Shown here piece by piece: positions 1 through 8,426 of a DNA stretch of 64,000 bases. The notes under the pieces were generated by a model. That model was not told the origin of the DNA, ran no database searches, and saw only the letters and a program-made list of their open reading frames with translations. Location of the stretch: NCBI GenBank assembly GCA_913055795.1, contig CAJXLA010000002.1:1-64000 (forward strand), read 5' to 3'. Each line of letters opens with the position of its first letter. Within the stretch, counting starts at the first letter, position 1. The DNA is from an uncultured Alcanivorax sp. (GTDB lineage: Bacteria; Pseudomonadota; Gammaproteobacteria; Pseudomonadales; Alcanivoracaceae). The translations under genes were made by a program, and so were the position numbers.

Positions 1-1
1 C

Positions 2-850
2 TTCGCTGATCGCAGTCACGGCTGGGCGGTCGGCCATGATGCCGTGGTCTGGGCCACCGACGATGGCGGCGAGACCTGGCAACAGCAATACAGTGATCCG
101 CTTAACGGCGAAGACGAAGAAGAAGCAGAGGAAGATGCCGGTGGACAGGCTGATAGCAATGGCCAAATGGCCATGCAGGATCTGTACAGCGATGGCGGGT
201 CCGGCTCGGGCATGGACACGGGCGGCGGCATGGCGCCCGATACCTCCGGAGCCCCGTTCCTGGATGTCTGGTGTGACACGCAGGAACACGTCATGGCCGT
301 GGGCGGCTACGGGTATGTACTGGAGACGGACAATGGCGGCGCACAATGGAACAAGCGCATGCAGAACCTGGACAACCCGGACGGCTGGCATCTGTACAGC
401 ATTCGAGCCATCCCCCGCGGCGACGGCACCCTGCTGATCGCGGGCGAACAGGGCACGCTCTTTCGATCGCGGGATCACGGGCAGAGCTGGGAACGGCTGG
501 AAGCGCCCTACGAGGGCTCTTATTTCGGTATTACGGCAGCGCAACGCGACACCGTGCTGATTCACGGCATGCAGGGCAATGTCTGGTTGAGCCGCGATCT
601 GGGCGAGAACTGGAAACGCATCAAGACCGGTGTCTCCCGCGGCATCAATGACGGTGCTCGACTGGGTGACGGCAGCATCGTGCTGGTGGGCAATTCCGGC
701 ATCGTGCTGACCAGCCACGACAACGGCGCCTCCCTGTCGCTGCGCTATACGGAAGAACGCGAAACCTTGTCGACGGTATTGCCGCTGCGGGATCAAGGCG
801 TAGTGGTGGCGGGAACGGACGGATTGCAGAAAATCCGGGAATTGCATTGA
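2..850 (+). CDS. YCF48-related beta-propeller protein (5' partial)
   Basis: The 5' end lies outside the window and the reading frame is open from base 2. The 282 visible residues carry repeated BNR/YCF48-type motifs of the form (S/T)xDxGxxW, seen as TDDGGETW, RSRDHGQSW and LSRDLGENW, with a weaker TSHDNG near the end. This pattern is typical of the YCF48 photosystem-assembly-like propeller fold. A strongly acidic stretch (EDEEEAEEDAGG) sits between the first and second visible blades. The stop is 13 bases before the start of the RND exporter gene, so the two are almost certainly co-transcribed. YCF48-like proteins are often encoded beside RND/MMPL exporters in hydrocarbon- and steroid-degrading proteobacteria, where a periplasmic helper role is usually assumed. 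The precise function here is inferred. Confidence 0.8.
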   Translation, partial: FADRSHGWAVGHDAVVWATDDGGETWQQQYSDPLNGEDEEEAEEDAGGQADSNGQMAMQDLYSDGGSGSGMDTGGGMAPDTSGAPFLDVWCDTQEHVMAVGGYGYVLETDNGGAQWNKRMQNLDNPDGWHLYSIRAIPRGDGTLLIAGEQGTLFRSRDHGQSWERLEAPYEGSYFGITAAQRDTVLIHGMQGNVWLSRDLGENWKRIKTGVSRGINDGARLGDGSIVLVGNSGIVLTSHDNGASLSLRYTEERETLSTVLPLRDQGVVVAGTDGLQKIRELH

Positions 851-863
851 CGGGGGTTGAACC

Positions 864-3236
864 ATGAAGGAGGCGATTGCCCAAAAGTTTGCCCGGGGCC
901 TCCTGGCGGTGCGTCCGCTGGTGCTGCTGGTGTTCGTGGCCGCCACGGTCTTTCTGGCCTGGCAGGCCGTGCAGATCCGCGTCAATACGGACGTCAGCAA
1001 GATGGTGCCCCAGGAGCATTCCTATATCCAGAACTTCATGGAGCACCGGGGTGAGCTGAATCTGGGCAACGACATCCGCATCATTGTTGAAGATGTCGAA
1101 CATGACGACATCTTCAACGCGGAGTACATGGATGCCCTGCGGGACATTTCCGACGATGTGTTTGCGCTTGACGGCGTTGATCCGTCCACCATTCAGTCGC
1201 TGTGGACCAGCAATGTGCGCTGGAGCGAGGTCACGGAACAGGGTTTCGAAGGCGGTGAGGTGATTCCCGAGGGCTACGAAGGGACCGCCGAAAGCCTGGA
1301 GCAATTGCGTACCAATGTGCTGCGTTCCTCCTATGTAGGGCGTCTGGTCGCGGATGATTTCCGTTCCAGCATCGTGCACACGGAGCTGGTGAATGTGCTG
1401 GGCAAAGAAGCCGGCGTCAATATCAAGGAGCTGGGTTCGAGCCTGGAGGAACTGCGCAATCGCTACGAGGAGCGCTACGCCTTTCTGAATATTCACATCG
1501 TGGGCCAGGCCAAGCAGATCCATGATGTGATCAGCGCCGCCGAGGAGGTGGCGCTGTTCTTCTTTATAACCCTGCTGCTGACGGCGCTGCTGCTGTTGAT
1601 CGATACGCGTTCGGTGCGTAGCAGCCTGACCGTGACGGCCTGCTCGGTGGTCGCCGTGGTCTGGCAGCTCGGCCTTGTGCGGATGATGGGTTTCACCATT
1701 GACCCGTACTCCATGCTGGTTCCTTTCCTGGTCTTCGCCATTGCCGTCAGTCACGGCGTGCAGGTGGTCAATGCCTTTGCCAATGCCTGTGCCCAGGGCC
1801 AGTCGGGCAAGGATGCAGCCGCGACCACGGTGGGGGCACTCTTTGTCCCCGGGCTGGTAGCGCTCATCAGTGACGCCATCGGTTTCGCCACCCTGTACAT
1901 GATTGATGTGGGCGTGATTCGCGAACTCGCCATGGCGGCCAGTATCGGCGTGGCCATCATCATCTTCACCAATCTGGTGGTGGTCCCCGTGGTGCTGTCC
2001 TATCTCGGTGTGGGCGAGCGCTCCCTGCGCAAGATCCACCTGCGGGATGATCATCACCATCCGCTCGCCGGTATCTTCTCGCGCTTTACCAGCAAGCCGG
2101 TGGCGGCGGTTTCCATCCTGATCGCCGCGGTGGGGTATGGAGCCGGCATCTATTACAGCCAGGATCTGCGCATCGGGGACCTGGACAAGGGAGCTCCCTC
2201 GCTATGGCCGGATCCCTGTGAAGAGAAGGATTGTCCGCGCGATTACAAACCCAGCGACAAGTACCAGTACAACCACGACGTGAATTTCCTGGTGTCGAAT
2301 TACAGCGTCAGCGCGGATGTGCTGGTCGTCATGGGCGAAACACCGCAGGAGGGGTGTAACAGCTATAAGGCCCTCACGACCATTGATGATATGCGCTGGC
2401 GTTTGATGGAGCTGGACGGTGTTCAGGGCGTGTCGTCCATTGCTTCCGCTACCAAGCGCATCAATGCGGCCTTGAACGAAGGTAACCCCAAGTGGCGGAC
2501 CCTGTCCCGGGATCAGTACGCGCTCAACAACGCCATGCGGCACATGCCGGATCAGCTCTACAACCTGGACTGCAGTCTGGTGCCCATCTATGTGTTCCTG
2601 GACGACCACCGCGCGGATACGCTCAATACCGTGACCAGCGAGGTGGAGGATTTCGCGGAGCAGCATAATGATCCGGAGGTAATCGAGTTCAAGCTCGCCT
2701 CCGGCAATGCGGGCGTGGAAGCGGCGACCAACCAGACCATTGCGGCCAGCCAGTATCCCATGCTGATCCTGATCTACAGCGTGGTGGCACTGCTGGTGCT
2801 GATCGCGTTCCGCTCGCTGCGGGCGGTGGTCTGCATTATCGTGCCGCTCGGGCTGACGTCCATCCTCTGTCAGGCGCTCATGGCGCAGCTGGGCATTGGC
2901 GTGAAGGTGGCGACCCTGCCGGTGATCGCGCTGGGTGTGGGCATCGGCGTGGATTACGGCATCTATATCTACAGCAAGCTGGATCACTTCCTCAAGCAGG
3001 GACTGGATCTCGAAAACGCCTACCGCGAAACCCTCAAGACCACGGGCAAGGCGGTGGCCTTTACCGGTCTGACGCTGGCCGTGGGCGTTGTGCTCTGGGT
3101 GTTTTCCTCCATCAAGTTCCAGGCGGACATGGGGATTCTGCTCACCTTCATGTTCTTGTGGAACATGGTGGGCGCGCTCTGGCTGCTACCTTCGCTGGCG
3201 GCCTTCCTGCTCAAGCCCGAATCCACGGATCGGTGA
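864..3236 (+). CDS. RND superfamily (MMPL-type) exporter
   Basis: This 790-residue membrane protein has the RND arrangement: one helix near residues 15-33, a large extracytoplasmic domain, a block of helices from about 225 to 395, a second large domain (about 425-630), and a final helix block from about 635 to 785. The segment GVGIGVDYGIYIYSK in the second helix block is typical of the MMPL/hydrophobe exporter branch, not of the drug-efflux HAE1 branch. The second periplasmic domain begins with a paired-cysteine segment DPCEEKDCP and has further cysteines, so disulfides are likely. The ATG is preceded by GGGGGTTGAACC. It follows the YCF48-like gene directly. Export of a lipid or other hydrophobic compound is the family expectation; the substrate is unknown. 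Confidence 0.85.
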   Translation: MKEAIAQKFARGLLAVRPLVLLVFVAATVFLAWQAVQIRVNTDVSKMVPQEHSYIQNFMEHRGELNLGNDIRIIVEDVEHDDIFNAEYMDALRDISDDVFALDGVDPSTIQSLWTSNVRWSEVTEQGFEGGEVIPEGYEGTAESLEQLRTNVLRSSYVGRLVADDFRSSIVHTELVNVLGKEAGVNIKELGSSLEELRNRYEERYAFLNIHIVGQAKQIHDVISAAEEVALFFFITLLLTALLLLIDTRSVRSSLTVTACSVVAVVWQLGLVRMMGFTIDPYSMLVPFLVFAIAVSHGVQVVNAFANACAQGQSGKDAAATTVGALFVPGLVALISDAIGFATLYMIDVGVIRELAMAASIGVAIIIFTNLVVVPVVLSYLGVGERSLRKIHLRDDHHHPLAGIFSRFTSKPVAAVSILIAAVGYGAGIYYSQDLRIGDLDKGAPSLWPDPCEEKDCPRDYKPSDKYQYNHDVNFLVSNYSVSADVLVVMGETPQEGCNSYKALTTIDDMRWRLMELDGVQGVSSIASATKRINAALNEGNPKWRTLSRDQYALNNAMRHMPDQLYNLDCSLVPIYVFLDDHRADTLNTVTSEVEDFAEQHNDPEVIEFKLASGNAGVEAATNQTIAASQYPMLILIYSVVALLVLIAFRSLRAVVCIIVPLGLTSILCQALMAQLGIGVKVATLPVIALGVGIGVDYGIYIYSKLDHFLKQGLDLENAYRETLKTTGKAVAFTGLTLAVGVVLWVFSSIKFQADMGILLTFMFLWNMVGALWLLPSLAAFLLKPESTDR

Positions 3237-3243
3237 TCCGGCG

Positions 3244-3271
3244 GGACTCCACGGCGCCGGCCGTGGAGTCC
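3244..3271. other. 12-bp-stem perfect hairpin between the RND gene and pyrD
   Basis: GGACTCCACGGC (3244-3255) is the exact reverse complement of bases 3260-3271, with a 4-base loop. No T-tract follows, so it is not a canonical intrinsic terminator. A related palindrome, CCGTGGAGTCCACGG, lies at 33552-33566 upstream of gdhA. Confidence 0.5.
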
Positions 3272-3286
3272 GCGGCCGGCGTCGCC

Positions 3287-3292
3287 TATAAT
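3287..3292 (+). promoter_or_regulatory. candidate -10 element for pyrD
   Basis: A perfect TATAAT lies 30 bases upstream of the pyrD start codon. No convincing -35 hexamer is visible at the usual spacing, where the sequence is TGGAGT. Confidence 0.5.
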
Positions 3293-3321
3293 GCGGGCTC
3301 TGTTTCCGGCTGCCTGTTGTC

Positions 3322-4332
3322 ATGTATTCCCTGTTACGTCCGTTACTGTTCACGCTCCCCGGCGAACTCGCCCATGAATTGACCCTGGCCGGCCTGCGAG
3401 CCGGAGGCGGGGCGCTGCTTCCCGCGGTGCCCGATGAGCCCGTGGAGTTGATGGGGCTGCGCTTTCGCAATCCGGTGGGGCTGGCGGCCGGGCTGGACAA
3501 GAACGGTGATTGCGTCGCCGGGCTGGCGCGGCTGGGGTTCGGCTTTATCGAGGTTGGCACGGTTACGCCCAGGCCTCAGCCGGGCAACCCCCGGCCTCGA
3601 ATGTTTCGTATGCCGCGCGTGCAGGCACTGATCAACCGCATGGGGTTCAACAACAAGGGTGTGGACCATCTGGTCCGCGCGGTGGAGCACAGCGGCTTTG
3701 ACGGCGTGCTGGGCGTCAATATCGGCAAGAACCGGGACACGCCCCTGGAGCAGGCCGTGGACGATTATGTCTACGGCCTGGAGCGCGTCCATGGCGTGGC
3801 TTCCTATGTGGTGGTCAATATTTCCTCGCCCAACACACCCGGCCTGCGCGGCCTGCAACACGGCCGGGCCCTGGATGATTTGCTCGCGGAACTGCGCAAG
3901 CGGCAGAGCCGGCTGGATCAGGCCGCCGGGCGCTGTGTGCCCCTGCTGATCAAGATTGCCCCGGACAATGAAGCGCAGGAGTTGGCGCGCATGGCGACGG
4001 CTTTTCTTGAGCACGGTGTCAACGGTGTCATCGTGGGCAATACCACGGTTTCGCGCACCGGGGTGGAAGGCCTGCGCCATGCGGATGAGACGGGCGGACT
4101 CAGCGGCGCGCCCCTGCGGCCGCTGGCGGATCAGGCCCTGGCCACCATGGCTGCTGAGCTGAACGGGCGCCTGCCTTTGATCGGTGTGGGCGGCATCAAC
4201 AGCGGGGAAGACGCCGCCCGCAAGCGCCGTCTGGGCGCGGATCTGGTCCAGGTCTATACCGGGCTCATCTATCAGGGGCCGGCACTGGTGCGTGCCAGCG
4301 TGCGTGCCTGGTCGCGGGAAGATGCTTCATGA
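3322..4332 (+). CDS. pyrD: dihydroorotate dehydrogenase (quinone), class 2
   Basis: This 336-residue enzyme oxidises dihydroorotate to orotate in pyrimidine biosynthesis, passing electrons to the membrane quinone pool. The N-terminus MYSLLRPLLFTLPGELAHEL is the amphipathic membrane-binding helix typical of class 2. FMN and substrate motifs are visible: GLAAGLDKNG, NRMGFNNKG, NISSPNTPGLRGLQ (with the catalytic serine region), IKIAPD, GNTTVSR and IGVGGI. The length matches the E. coli enzyme (336). It is monocistronic, with a TATAAT element just upstream, and it faces rmf, which lies on the other strand downstream. Confidence 0.97.
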   Translation: MYSLLRPLLFTLPGELAHELTLAGLRAGGGALLPAVPDEPVELMGLRFRNPVGLAAGLDKNGDCVAGLARLGFGFIEVGTVTPRPQPGNPRPRMFRMPRVQALINRMGFNNKGVDHLVRAVEHSGFDGVLGVNIGKNRDTPLEQAVDDYVYGLERVHGVASYVVVNISSPNTPGLRGLQHGRALDDLLAELRKRQSRLDQAAGRCVPLLIKIAPDNEAQELARMATAFLEHGVNGVIVGNTTVSRTGVEGLRHADETGGLSGAPLRPLADQALATMAAELNGRLPLIGVGGINSGEDAARKRRLGADLVQVYTGLIYQGPALVRASVRAWSREDAS

Positions 4333-4433
4333 GCCGGGTTTTTCGACAGCCTGGCAGCTGGATGCTGTGCGGTTCCTCGCGTGTCGCTCGTTGTGCTTTC
4401 GGCGACACCTTGAATCGATGTTGATCGGGCGGC

Positions 4434-4461
4434 AAAAGAAAAAGGGCCCGAGTGGGGCCCT
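4434..4461 (-). terminator. intrinsic terminator of rmf
   Basis: On the minus strand an AGGGCCC/GGGCCCT stem (4443-4449 with 4455-4461) with a 5-base loop is followed by a T-rich run (TTTTTCTTTT). It lies about 50 bases past the rmf stop codon. Confidence 0.85.
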
Positions 4462-4513
4462 GCGGATGCGCTCCAGGCGCAGAAGGTTCGACCAGATTGT
4501 GTGGGGGTGGCGG

Positions 4514-4717
4514 TCAGCCCAGTTCCAGATTCTGGATGCCCGCCACGCCCGTCATGCCGTGGTGATGATTCACCCGGCCTTCCCGCCAGCCGTTGATCCA
4601 GCTGGTGCGGGTTTCAAAACTGCCAAAGGGACAAAGATCCCGGGACTTGCCTTCCAGGCCCGCTTGATAGCCTCGGGTATAGGCGCGGGCTACTTTGTCT
4701 CGCTTGTGTCTCTTCAT
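4514..4717 (-). CDS. rmf: ribosome modulation factor
   Basis: This 67-residue basic protein begins MKRHKRDKVARAYTRGYQAG and contains CPFG, WINGWREGR and a histidine-rich tail. It lines up throughout with E. coli RMF (MKRQKRD..., RGYQAG, WLGGWREA). RMF binds 70S ribosomes in stationary phase, near the 16S 3' end, and helps form inactive 100S dimers. The start at 4717 is chosen because it matches the family N-terminus and is preceded by GAAGGA. A longer in-frame extension to 4801 lacks homology. It has its own terminator and a structured leader, so it is expressed alone. Confidence 0.93.
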   Translation of the reverse strand: MKRHKRDKVARAYTRGYQAGLEGKSRDLCPFGSFETRTSWINGWREGRVNHHHGMTGVAGIQNLELG

Positions 4718-4772
4718 GGGCTTTTCCTTCTCAACAATGGCGGCAAAGTGCATCTGCCGTGGGAACAAAGCC

Positions 4773-4816
4773 GTCGGGCTCTCCGGCCCCGAACGGGGCA
4801 TTCCTTTTTCGCCCGA
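4773..4816 (-). promoter_or_regulatory. two-tier stem-loop in the rmf leader
   Basis: An inner hairpin GCCCCG-AA-CGGGGC (4786-4799) is enclosed by outer complementary arms TCGGGC and GCCCGA. On the minus strand it would lie in the 5' untranslated region of rmf, 55-100 bases before the start codon. On the plus strand the inner hairpin is followed by ATTCCTTTTT, so it could instead act as a terminator for plus-strand transcription. Confidence 0.4.
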
Positions 4817-4990
4817 CAGGATTCAGTATCGGCAAGCCCGGAGGGGCTGTCGAATACCAAGTTGCAATATCATGAAGAGCCTTTAGGAATATCCCGCATA
4901 TTGATCGGAGTTCAGGAAAAACATGCAAGCTGTTGAATTGCGCAGTCCGGTAACCGGTCCGCCAAGCCTCCTGCGCACGGGCCAGGGCTG

Positions 4991-7093
4991 ATGGAGTTTG
5001 TGGTCACTTGCATGCCCGGTCTGGGGGCCTGGCTCGCCGAGGAGTTGCGCGAGCTGCAACTGTCGGTGGCGGATGAACGTGCCGCTGCCGTCTATCTCGA
5101 TGGCCCCCTGGAGCAGGGCGTGCGCGTCTGTCTGCAATCGCGGCTGGCCGAACGCGTATTGCATCCGCTGGCCCGGGTGGACACAGGCCCGGATGAGGCC
5201 CCCGAACTGCTGGCGCGCGCCTGGAGTCCGGACGAGCACCTGCGCGCGGACACGCCCATTCATGTGCATGCCGAACACCGGGGCCTGGAGGGAGACAGCC
5301 GGGTGTCCGCGCATCGTTTTCTGCGCGTGTGCCGCGAAACACTCAAGGTGTCCACAAAGGCCGACGGCGCGCTGAACCTGCGTCTGGAATTGACCCCGGA
5401 GCAGAGTAGCCTTTATCTGGATCTGGCCGGCGAGGCCCTGCACCGGCGCGGCTATCGCACTCGGCCTGGTGACGCCCCCTTGCGCGAAACCCTGGCGGCG
5501 GCGTTGTTGCGCGCCTCGGGCTGGCCGGGCGAGGGGTCGCCGGTGCTGCTCGATCCCTTCTGCGGCAGCGGCACCATTGCCATCGAGGCGGCGGAGATGG
5601 CGCTGGGTCTGGCTCCCGGACGCCGCCGCCGGGCATTCGGCTTTCAGCAATGGCTGGCCTGTCCGGGTGATCTCTGGCCCCGTCTGCTCAAGGCGCGCTC
5701 CGGGGCGCAAGTCCCGGAAGGGTTGTCCATCAAGGCGTTCGACGCGGACCCGGATCTGTTGCGCGCCGCGCGGGCCCATGCCGAGGCCGCCGGCGTGGCG
5801 GAGCATATTCATTTCGAGCGCCGGGAGCTGGGGCTGTTGCGCAAGCGTGACTTCGCGCCGCGCGGGCATCTGGTGACCAATCCGCCCTGGGGGCGGCGCC
5901 TGGAAGATCGCGCCCGCGCCGCCGGTCTGCATACGGCACTGGGCCAGTGCCTCGCGGAGCTGGCGCCGGAGTGGACCGCGGTTTTGCTGGGCACCGAGGT
6001 GGAGGTGCTGGATCAGACCGGCATGAACCCGGACGGGCAGTGGAAATTCCGCAACGGCGCCGAGCGTTGCTTTATCCGGCGCATGCACCCGGTACGACGC
6101 GCGCCCGAACCGCCGCTGAGCGCAGGCGAGCCGGCCTTCGAGGTGCCGGACAAGGCCCGGCCTCTGGTAAACCGCCTGCGCAAGAATGACCGCCACCTGC
6201 GCAAATGGCGCGAACGGGAGGATGTCCAGGCCTACCGGCTCTACGACCGGGACCTGCCGGAGTTCAATGTCACCGTGGATATCTATGGCCGCGATGTCCT
6301 GGTGCAGGAATACAAGGCGCCCAAGAGCGTGGACGCCGAGGCGGCCGCCGAGCGCAGGCAGCTGGCCATCACGGCGGTCCGCGCGGTGCTGGGCGCGCAC
6401 CGCGAGCAGGTGCATCTGCGCACGCGCGCGCCCCAGAAACCGGGCCGGCAATACCGCAAGGGGCGCGGCGAGACGGATTTGCGCCCGGTGCGCGAAGGTG
6501 ATGTCCGCCTGCTGGTGAATCTGGAGAAATATCTGGATACCGGATTGTTCATGGATCACCGGCCGCTGCGCCTGCATATAGCCCAGCAAGCGTCCGGGCA
6601 GCGTTTTCTCAACCTGTTCGGCTATACCGGTGCGGCCACGGTGCATGCCGCGCGCGGCGGGGCGGCCAGCAGCGTCACTGTGGATGCCTCACGGACCTAT
6701 CTGGACTGGGCCGGGCGCAACCTGGCGCTGAACGGATTCTCCACGCGTTATCATCGCCTGGAGCGGGGCGAGGCTCTGGACTGGCTGGCGCAATGCCGGC
6801 AGCAGTTCGATCTGATCTTCTGCGACCCGCCCACCTTTTCCAACAGCAAGGACCGGCGGGATTTCGCCGTGCAGCGCGATCATGCCGAGCTGATCCGTCT
6901 GGCCATGACCCGCCTGGAACCCGGGGGCGTGCTCTGGTTTTCCTGCAATTACCGGCCCTTTGAACTGGATAACGCCATCCGGACCGAATTCCGCGTCAGC
7001 GATATCACGCGCTGGAGCATTCCCCCGGATTTCGAACGCAACCCCGGGATTCACCACTGTTTTGCCATCCGGAGAAAAGATGACCGAGATTGA
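4991..7093 (+). CDS. rlmL: bifunctional 23S rRNA guanine methyltransferase RlmKL (m2G2445/m7G2069)
   Basis: This 700-residue fusion protein modifies helix 74 of 23S rRNA using S-adenosylmethionine. Residues about 1-155 hold a THUMP-type RNA-binding domain. The first methyltransferase domain follows, with the SAM motif LLDPFCGSGTIAIEAAEM (about 180-200) and catalytic NPPWG (about 296), corresponding to RlmL. The C-terminal RlmK-type domain has FLNLFGYTGAATVHAA (about 537-552) and CDPPTFSNSK (about 611-620). The length matches E. coli RlmKL (702). The stop overlaps the next gene by 14 bases, which indicates translational coupling. Confidence 0.96.
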   Translation: MEFVVTCMPGLGAWLAEELRELQLSVADERAAAVYLDGPLEQGVRVCLQSRLAERVLHPLARVDTGPDEAPELLARAWSPDEHLRADTPIHVHAEHRGLEGDSRVSAHRFLRVCRETLKVSTKADGALNLRLELTPEQSSLYLDLAGEALHRRGYRTRPGDAPLRETLAAALLRASGWPGEGSPVLLDPFCGSGTIAIEAAEMALGLAPGRRRRAFGFQQWLACPGDLWPRLLKARSGAQVPEGLSIKAFDADPDLLRAARAHAEAAGVAEHIHFERRELGLLRKRDFAPRGHLVTNPPWGRRLEDRARAAGLHTALGQCLAELAPEWTAVLLGTEVEVLDQTGMNPDGQWKFRNGAERCFIRRMHPVRRAPEPPLSAGEPAFEVPDKARPLVNRLRKNDRHLRKWREREDVQAYRLYDRDLPEFNVTVDIYGRDVLVQEYKAPKSVDAEAAAERRQLAITAVRAVLGAHREQVHLRTRAPQKPGRQYRKGRGETDLRPVREGDVRLLVNLEKYLDTGLFMDHRPLRLHIAQQASGQRFLNLFGYTGAATVHAARGGAASSVTVDASRTYLDWAGRNLALNGFSTRYHRLERGEALDWLAQCRQQFDLIFCDPPTFSNSKDRRDFAVQRDHAELIRLAMTRLEPGGVLWFSCNYRPFELDNAIRTEFRVSDITRWSIPPDFERNPGIHHCFAIRRKDDRD

Positions 7094-7316
7094 GTTGCTC
7101 ACCGCCGATGGCTGCAGTCTCTGTGTCCAGGCCCGGGACATGGTGGAGCAGGCCGCGCCCTGGGTCAGGATCCGGGCAGTGGATGTGGCTGCCGACGAGG
7201 ACCTGATTCAGACCTGGGGCGCGCGCATCCCGGTCCTGCGTCACGGGGAGCGGACCCTGGAGTGGCCGTTTTCCCTTCTCGATATTCAGGGGTTTATAGA
7301 GGACAGTAGCAAGTAG
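7080..7316 (+). CDS. glutaredoxin-like (DUF836) protein
   Basis: This 78-residue thioredoxin-fold protein begins MTEIELLTADGCSLCVQARD and carries a CxxC redox motif (CSLC). It has the cis-proline region RIPVLRHG typical of the DUF836/glutaredoxin-like family found near RNA-modification genes. The start at 7080 overlaps the rlmKL stop; an upstream in-frame ATG at 6960 would lie wholly inside rlmKL and is not needed. The last codons and TAG stop (AGCAAGTAGCAAG) form part of an AAGTAGC heptad repeat. The substrate is unknown. Confidence 0.85.
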   Translation: MTEIELLTADGCSLCVQARDMVEQAAPWVRIRAVDVAADEDLIQTWGARIPVLRHGERTLEWPFSLLDIQGFIEDSSK

Positions 7317-7322
7317 CAAGAA
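7304..7322 (+). repeat. heptad repeat (AAGTAGC) containing a stop codon
   Basis: Short array AGTAGC-AAGTAGC-AAGAAC. The TAG of the glutaredoxin-like gene (7314-7316) is inside the repeat. It belongs to the heptad family best seen at 44463-44518. Confidence 0.6.
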
Positions 7323-7323
7323 C

Positions 7324-7346
7324 TTGTGGGAGAGCCGTCTCCGCCT
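7324..7346 (+). repeat. REP-like GTGGGAG element (plus orientation)
   Basis: TTGTGGGAGAGCCGTCTCCGCC contains a short hairpin and resembles the elements at 13902 and 20028. The oppositely oriented copy at 7530-7555 forms a pair around the inverted-repeat element at 7346-7505. Confidence 0.55.
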
Positions 7347-7505
7347 AGCAGGCTGTTGAAAAAGCCCCGCGGGGCGCGGCCTGAAGCGCCCATCTGCTGC
7401 GCTTGGTCGCTCGGAAAGGGAATCCCCGGTCCGTCGCAACCAAGCACACCAGCTGCACGCTTCAGGCCGCGCTGAGCACGCAAAGGGCTTTTCAACAGCC
7501 TGCTA
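7346..7505. mobile_element. 160-bp element with TAGCAGGCTGTTGA terminal inverted repeats (copy 1)
   Basis: The ends TAGCAGGCTGTTGAAAA and TTTTCAACAGCCTGCTA are exact inverted repeats. Inside is a second palindrome, GGCCTGAAGC... facing ...GCTTCAGGCC. It has no coding capacity. The whole element is closely similar to copy 4 at 46818-46976, which suggests a MITE or other non-autonomous transposable repeat. Confidence 0.75.
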
Positions 7506-7529
7506 GACCTTTCCAGGGCCTTCGCAGAA

Positions 7530-7555
7530 GTCGGAGCCGGGATGCTCCTCCCACG
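7530..7555 (-). repeat. REP-like GTGGGAG element (minus orientation)
   Basis: On the minus strand it reads CGTGGGAGGAGCATCC followed by CGGCTCCGAC, with self-complementary GGAGC and GCTCC arms. It matches the minus-oriented elements at 13843 and 19971. Confidence 0.6.
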
Positions 7556-7564
7556 GAAGTACCT

Positions 7565-7587
7565 GGTAGGGTGCGCCGTGCGCACCA
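7565..7587. repeat. GTAGGGTGCGC palindrome (copy 1)
   Basis: GGTAGGGTGCGCCGTGCGCACC holds the palindrome GGTGCGC...GTGCGCACC. Related copies occur at 44562-44585, 45484-45503 and, doubled, at 47891-47947. Confidence 0.55.
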
Positions 7588-7598
7588 TTAACAGCCTG

Positions 7599-8426
7599 TT
7601 AACCAGATTGCGGTGCCGTTTCAGAAAACTCCGCTTCCAGGTTGAAAAAGGCGAGGGCGTTGGCCCAGCTGGCGCGGGCGACTTCGGTTTCATCCCGGTC
7701 CATGCACTGGGCCAGCCGGTGCACGATCCAGGGCAGGTGAGCGGGTTCGTTGCGCCGGCGCACCGCGGGTTTGTACGGCAGGTCCCGGGGCATGAGGAAA
7801 GGCGAATCCGTTTCCACCAGCAGCCGCGCCAGCGGAATCTCCGGGACCATGTCGCGCAGTTCGCCGCCCCGGCGTTCGTCGCACAGCCAGCCGGTAACCC
7901 CGATGTGGCAATCCAGGTCCAGATAATCAAAGAGTTCGTCACGGCTGCCGGTAAAGCAGTGCACCACGGTCGCGGGCAACTGGTCGCGGAAGGCGCGCAG
8001 CAGGGGCAGAAAGCGCTCGTGGGCGTCGCGCTGGTGCAGGAAAACGGGCAGGTTGTGCTCGGCGGCCAGTGCCAGCTGTTCCTCGAAGGCACGCTCCTGG
8101 TCGGGCCGGGGAGAAAAATCCCGGTTGAAGTCCAGCCCGGTTTCACCCACGGCGCGGACCTTCGGTTCCTCAAGCAATTCGATCAGGCTGGCGCGGGCGG
8201 GATCGTCGAACTCGCGTGCCATGTGCGGATGCACGCCAGCCGTGGCGAAGAGATCGTCGTCGTGCTGCGCCAGCTCCAGCGCCGCGCGCGAATCGGCCAC
8301 ACTGGTGCCGGTAAGGACCTGCAATGCCACGCCCGCCTCGCGTGCCCGTGCCAGCACGGCGTCGCGGTCGTCGTCAAAGCGCTTGTCGGCCAGATTAACG
8401 CCGATATCCGCCAGCGGTGCAATCAT
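7599..8426 (-). CDS. tatD: TatD family metal-dependent deoxyribonuclease
   Basis: This 275-residue TIM-barrel hydrolase begins MIAPLADIGVNLADKRF, matching the TatD clade (DIGVNL), not the YcfH clade (DxHxH). Metal and active-site motifs follow in order: AGVHPHMA, VGETGLD, FLHQRDAHERF, VVHCFTGS and VETDSPFL. TatD enzymes are 3'-5' exonucleases linked to DNA repair. The start at 8426 is chosen because the ATG overlaps the TAA stop of the upstream gene by one base, and longer in-frame extensions run into that gene. This overlap implies coupled translation with the unknown gene upstream. Confidence 0.93.
   Translation of the reverse strand: MIAPLADIGVNLADKRFDDDRDAVLARAREAGVALQVLTGTSVADSRAALELAQHDDDLFATAGVHPHMAREFDDPARASLIELLEEPKVRAVGETGLDFNRDFSPRPDQERAFEEQLALAAEHNLPVFLHQRDAHERFLPLLRAFRDQLPATVVHCFTGSRDELFDYLDLDCHIGVTGWLCDERRGGELRDMVPEIPLARLLVETDSPFLMPRDLPYKPAVRRRNEPAHLPWIVHRLAQCMDRDETEVARASWANALAFFNLEAEFSETAPQSG

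Noticed and set aside
645..2060. A 471-codon minus-strand frame opposite the RND gene
   Set aside because: Shadow frame; the plus-strand protein has clear RND topology and motifs.
4883..6646. A 587-codon minus-strand frame opposite rlmKL
   Set aside because: It mirrors the GC-rich rlmKL frame and has low-complexity Arg/Gln/Ala composition.
7346..7505. The inverted-repeat element as a complete insertion sequence
   Set aside because: It is only 160 bases long and encodes no transposase.
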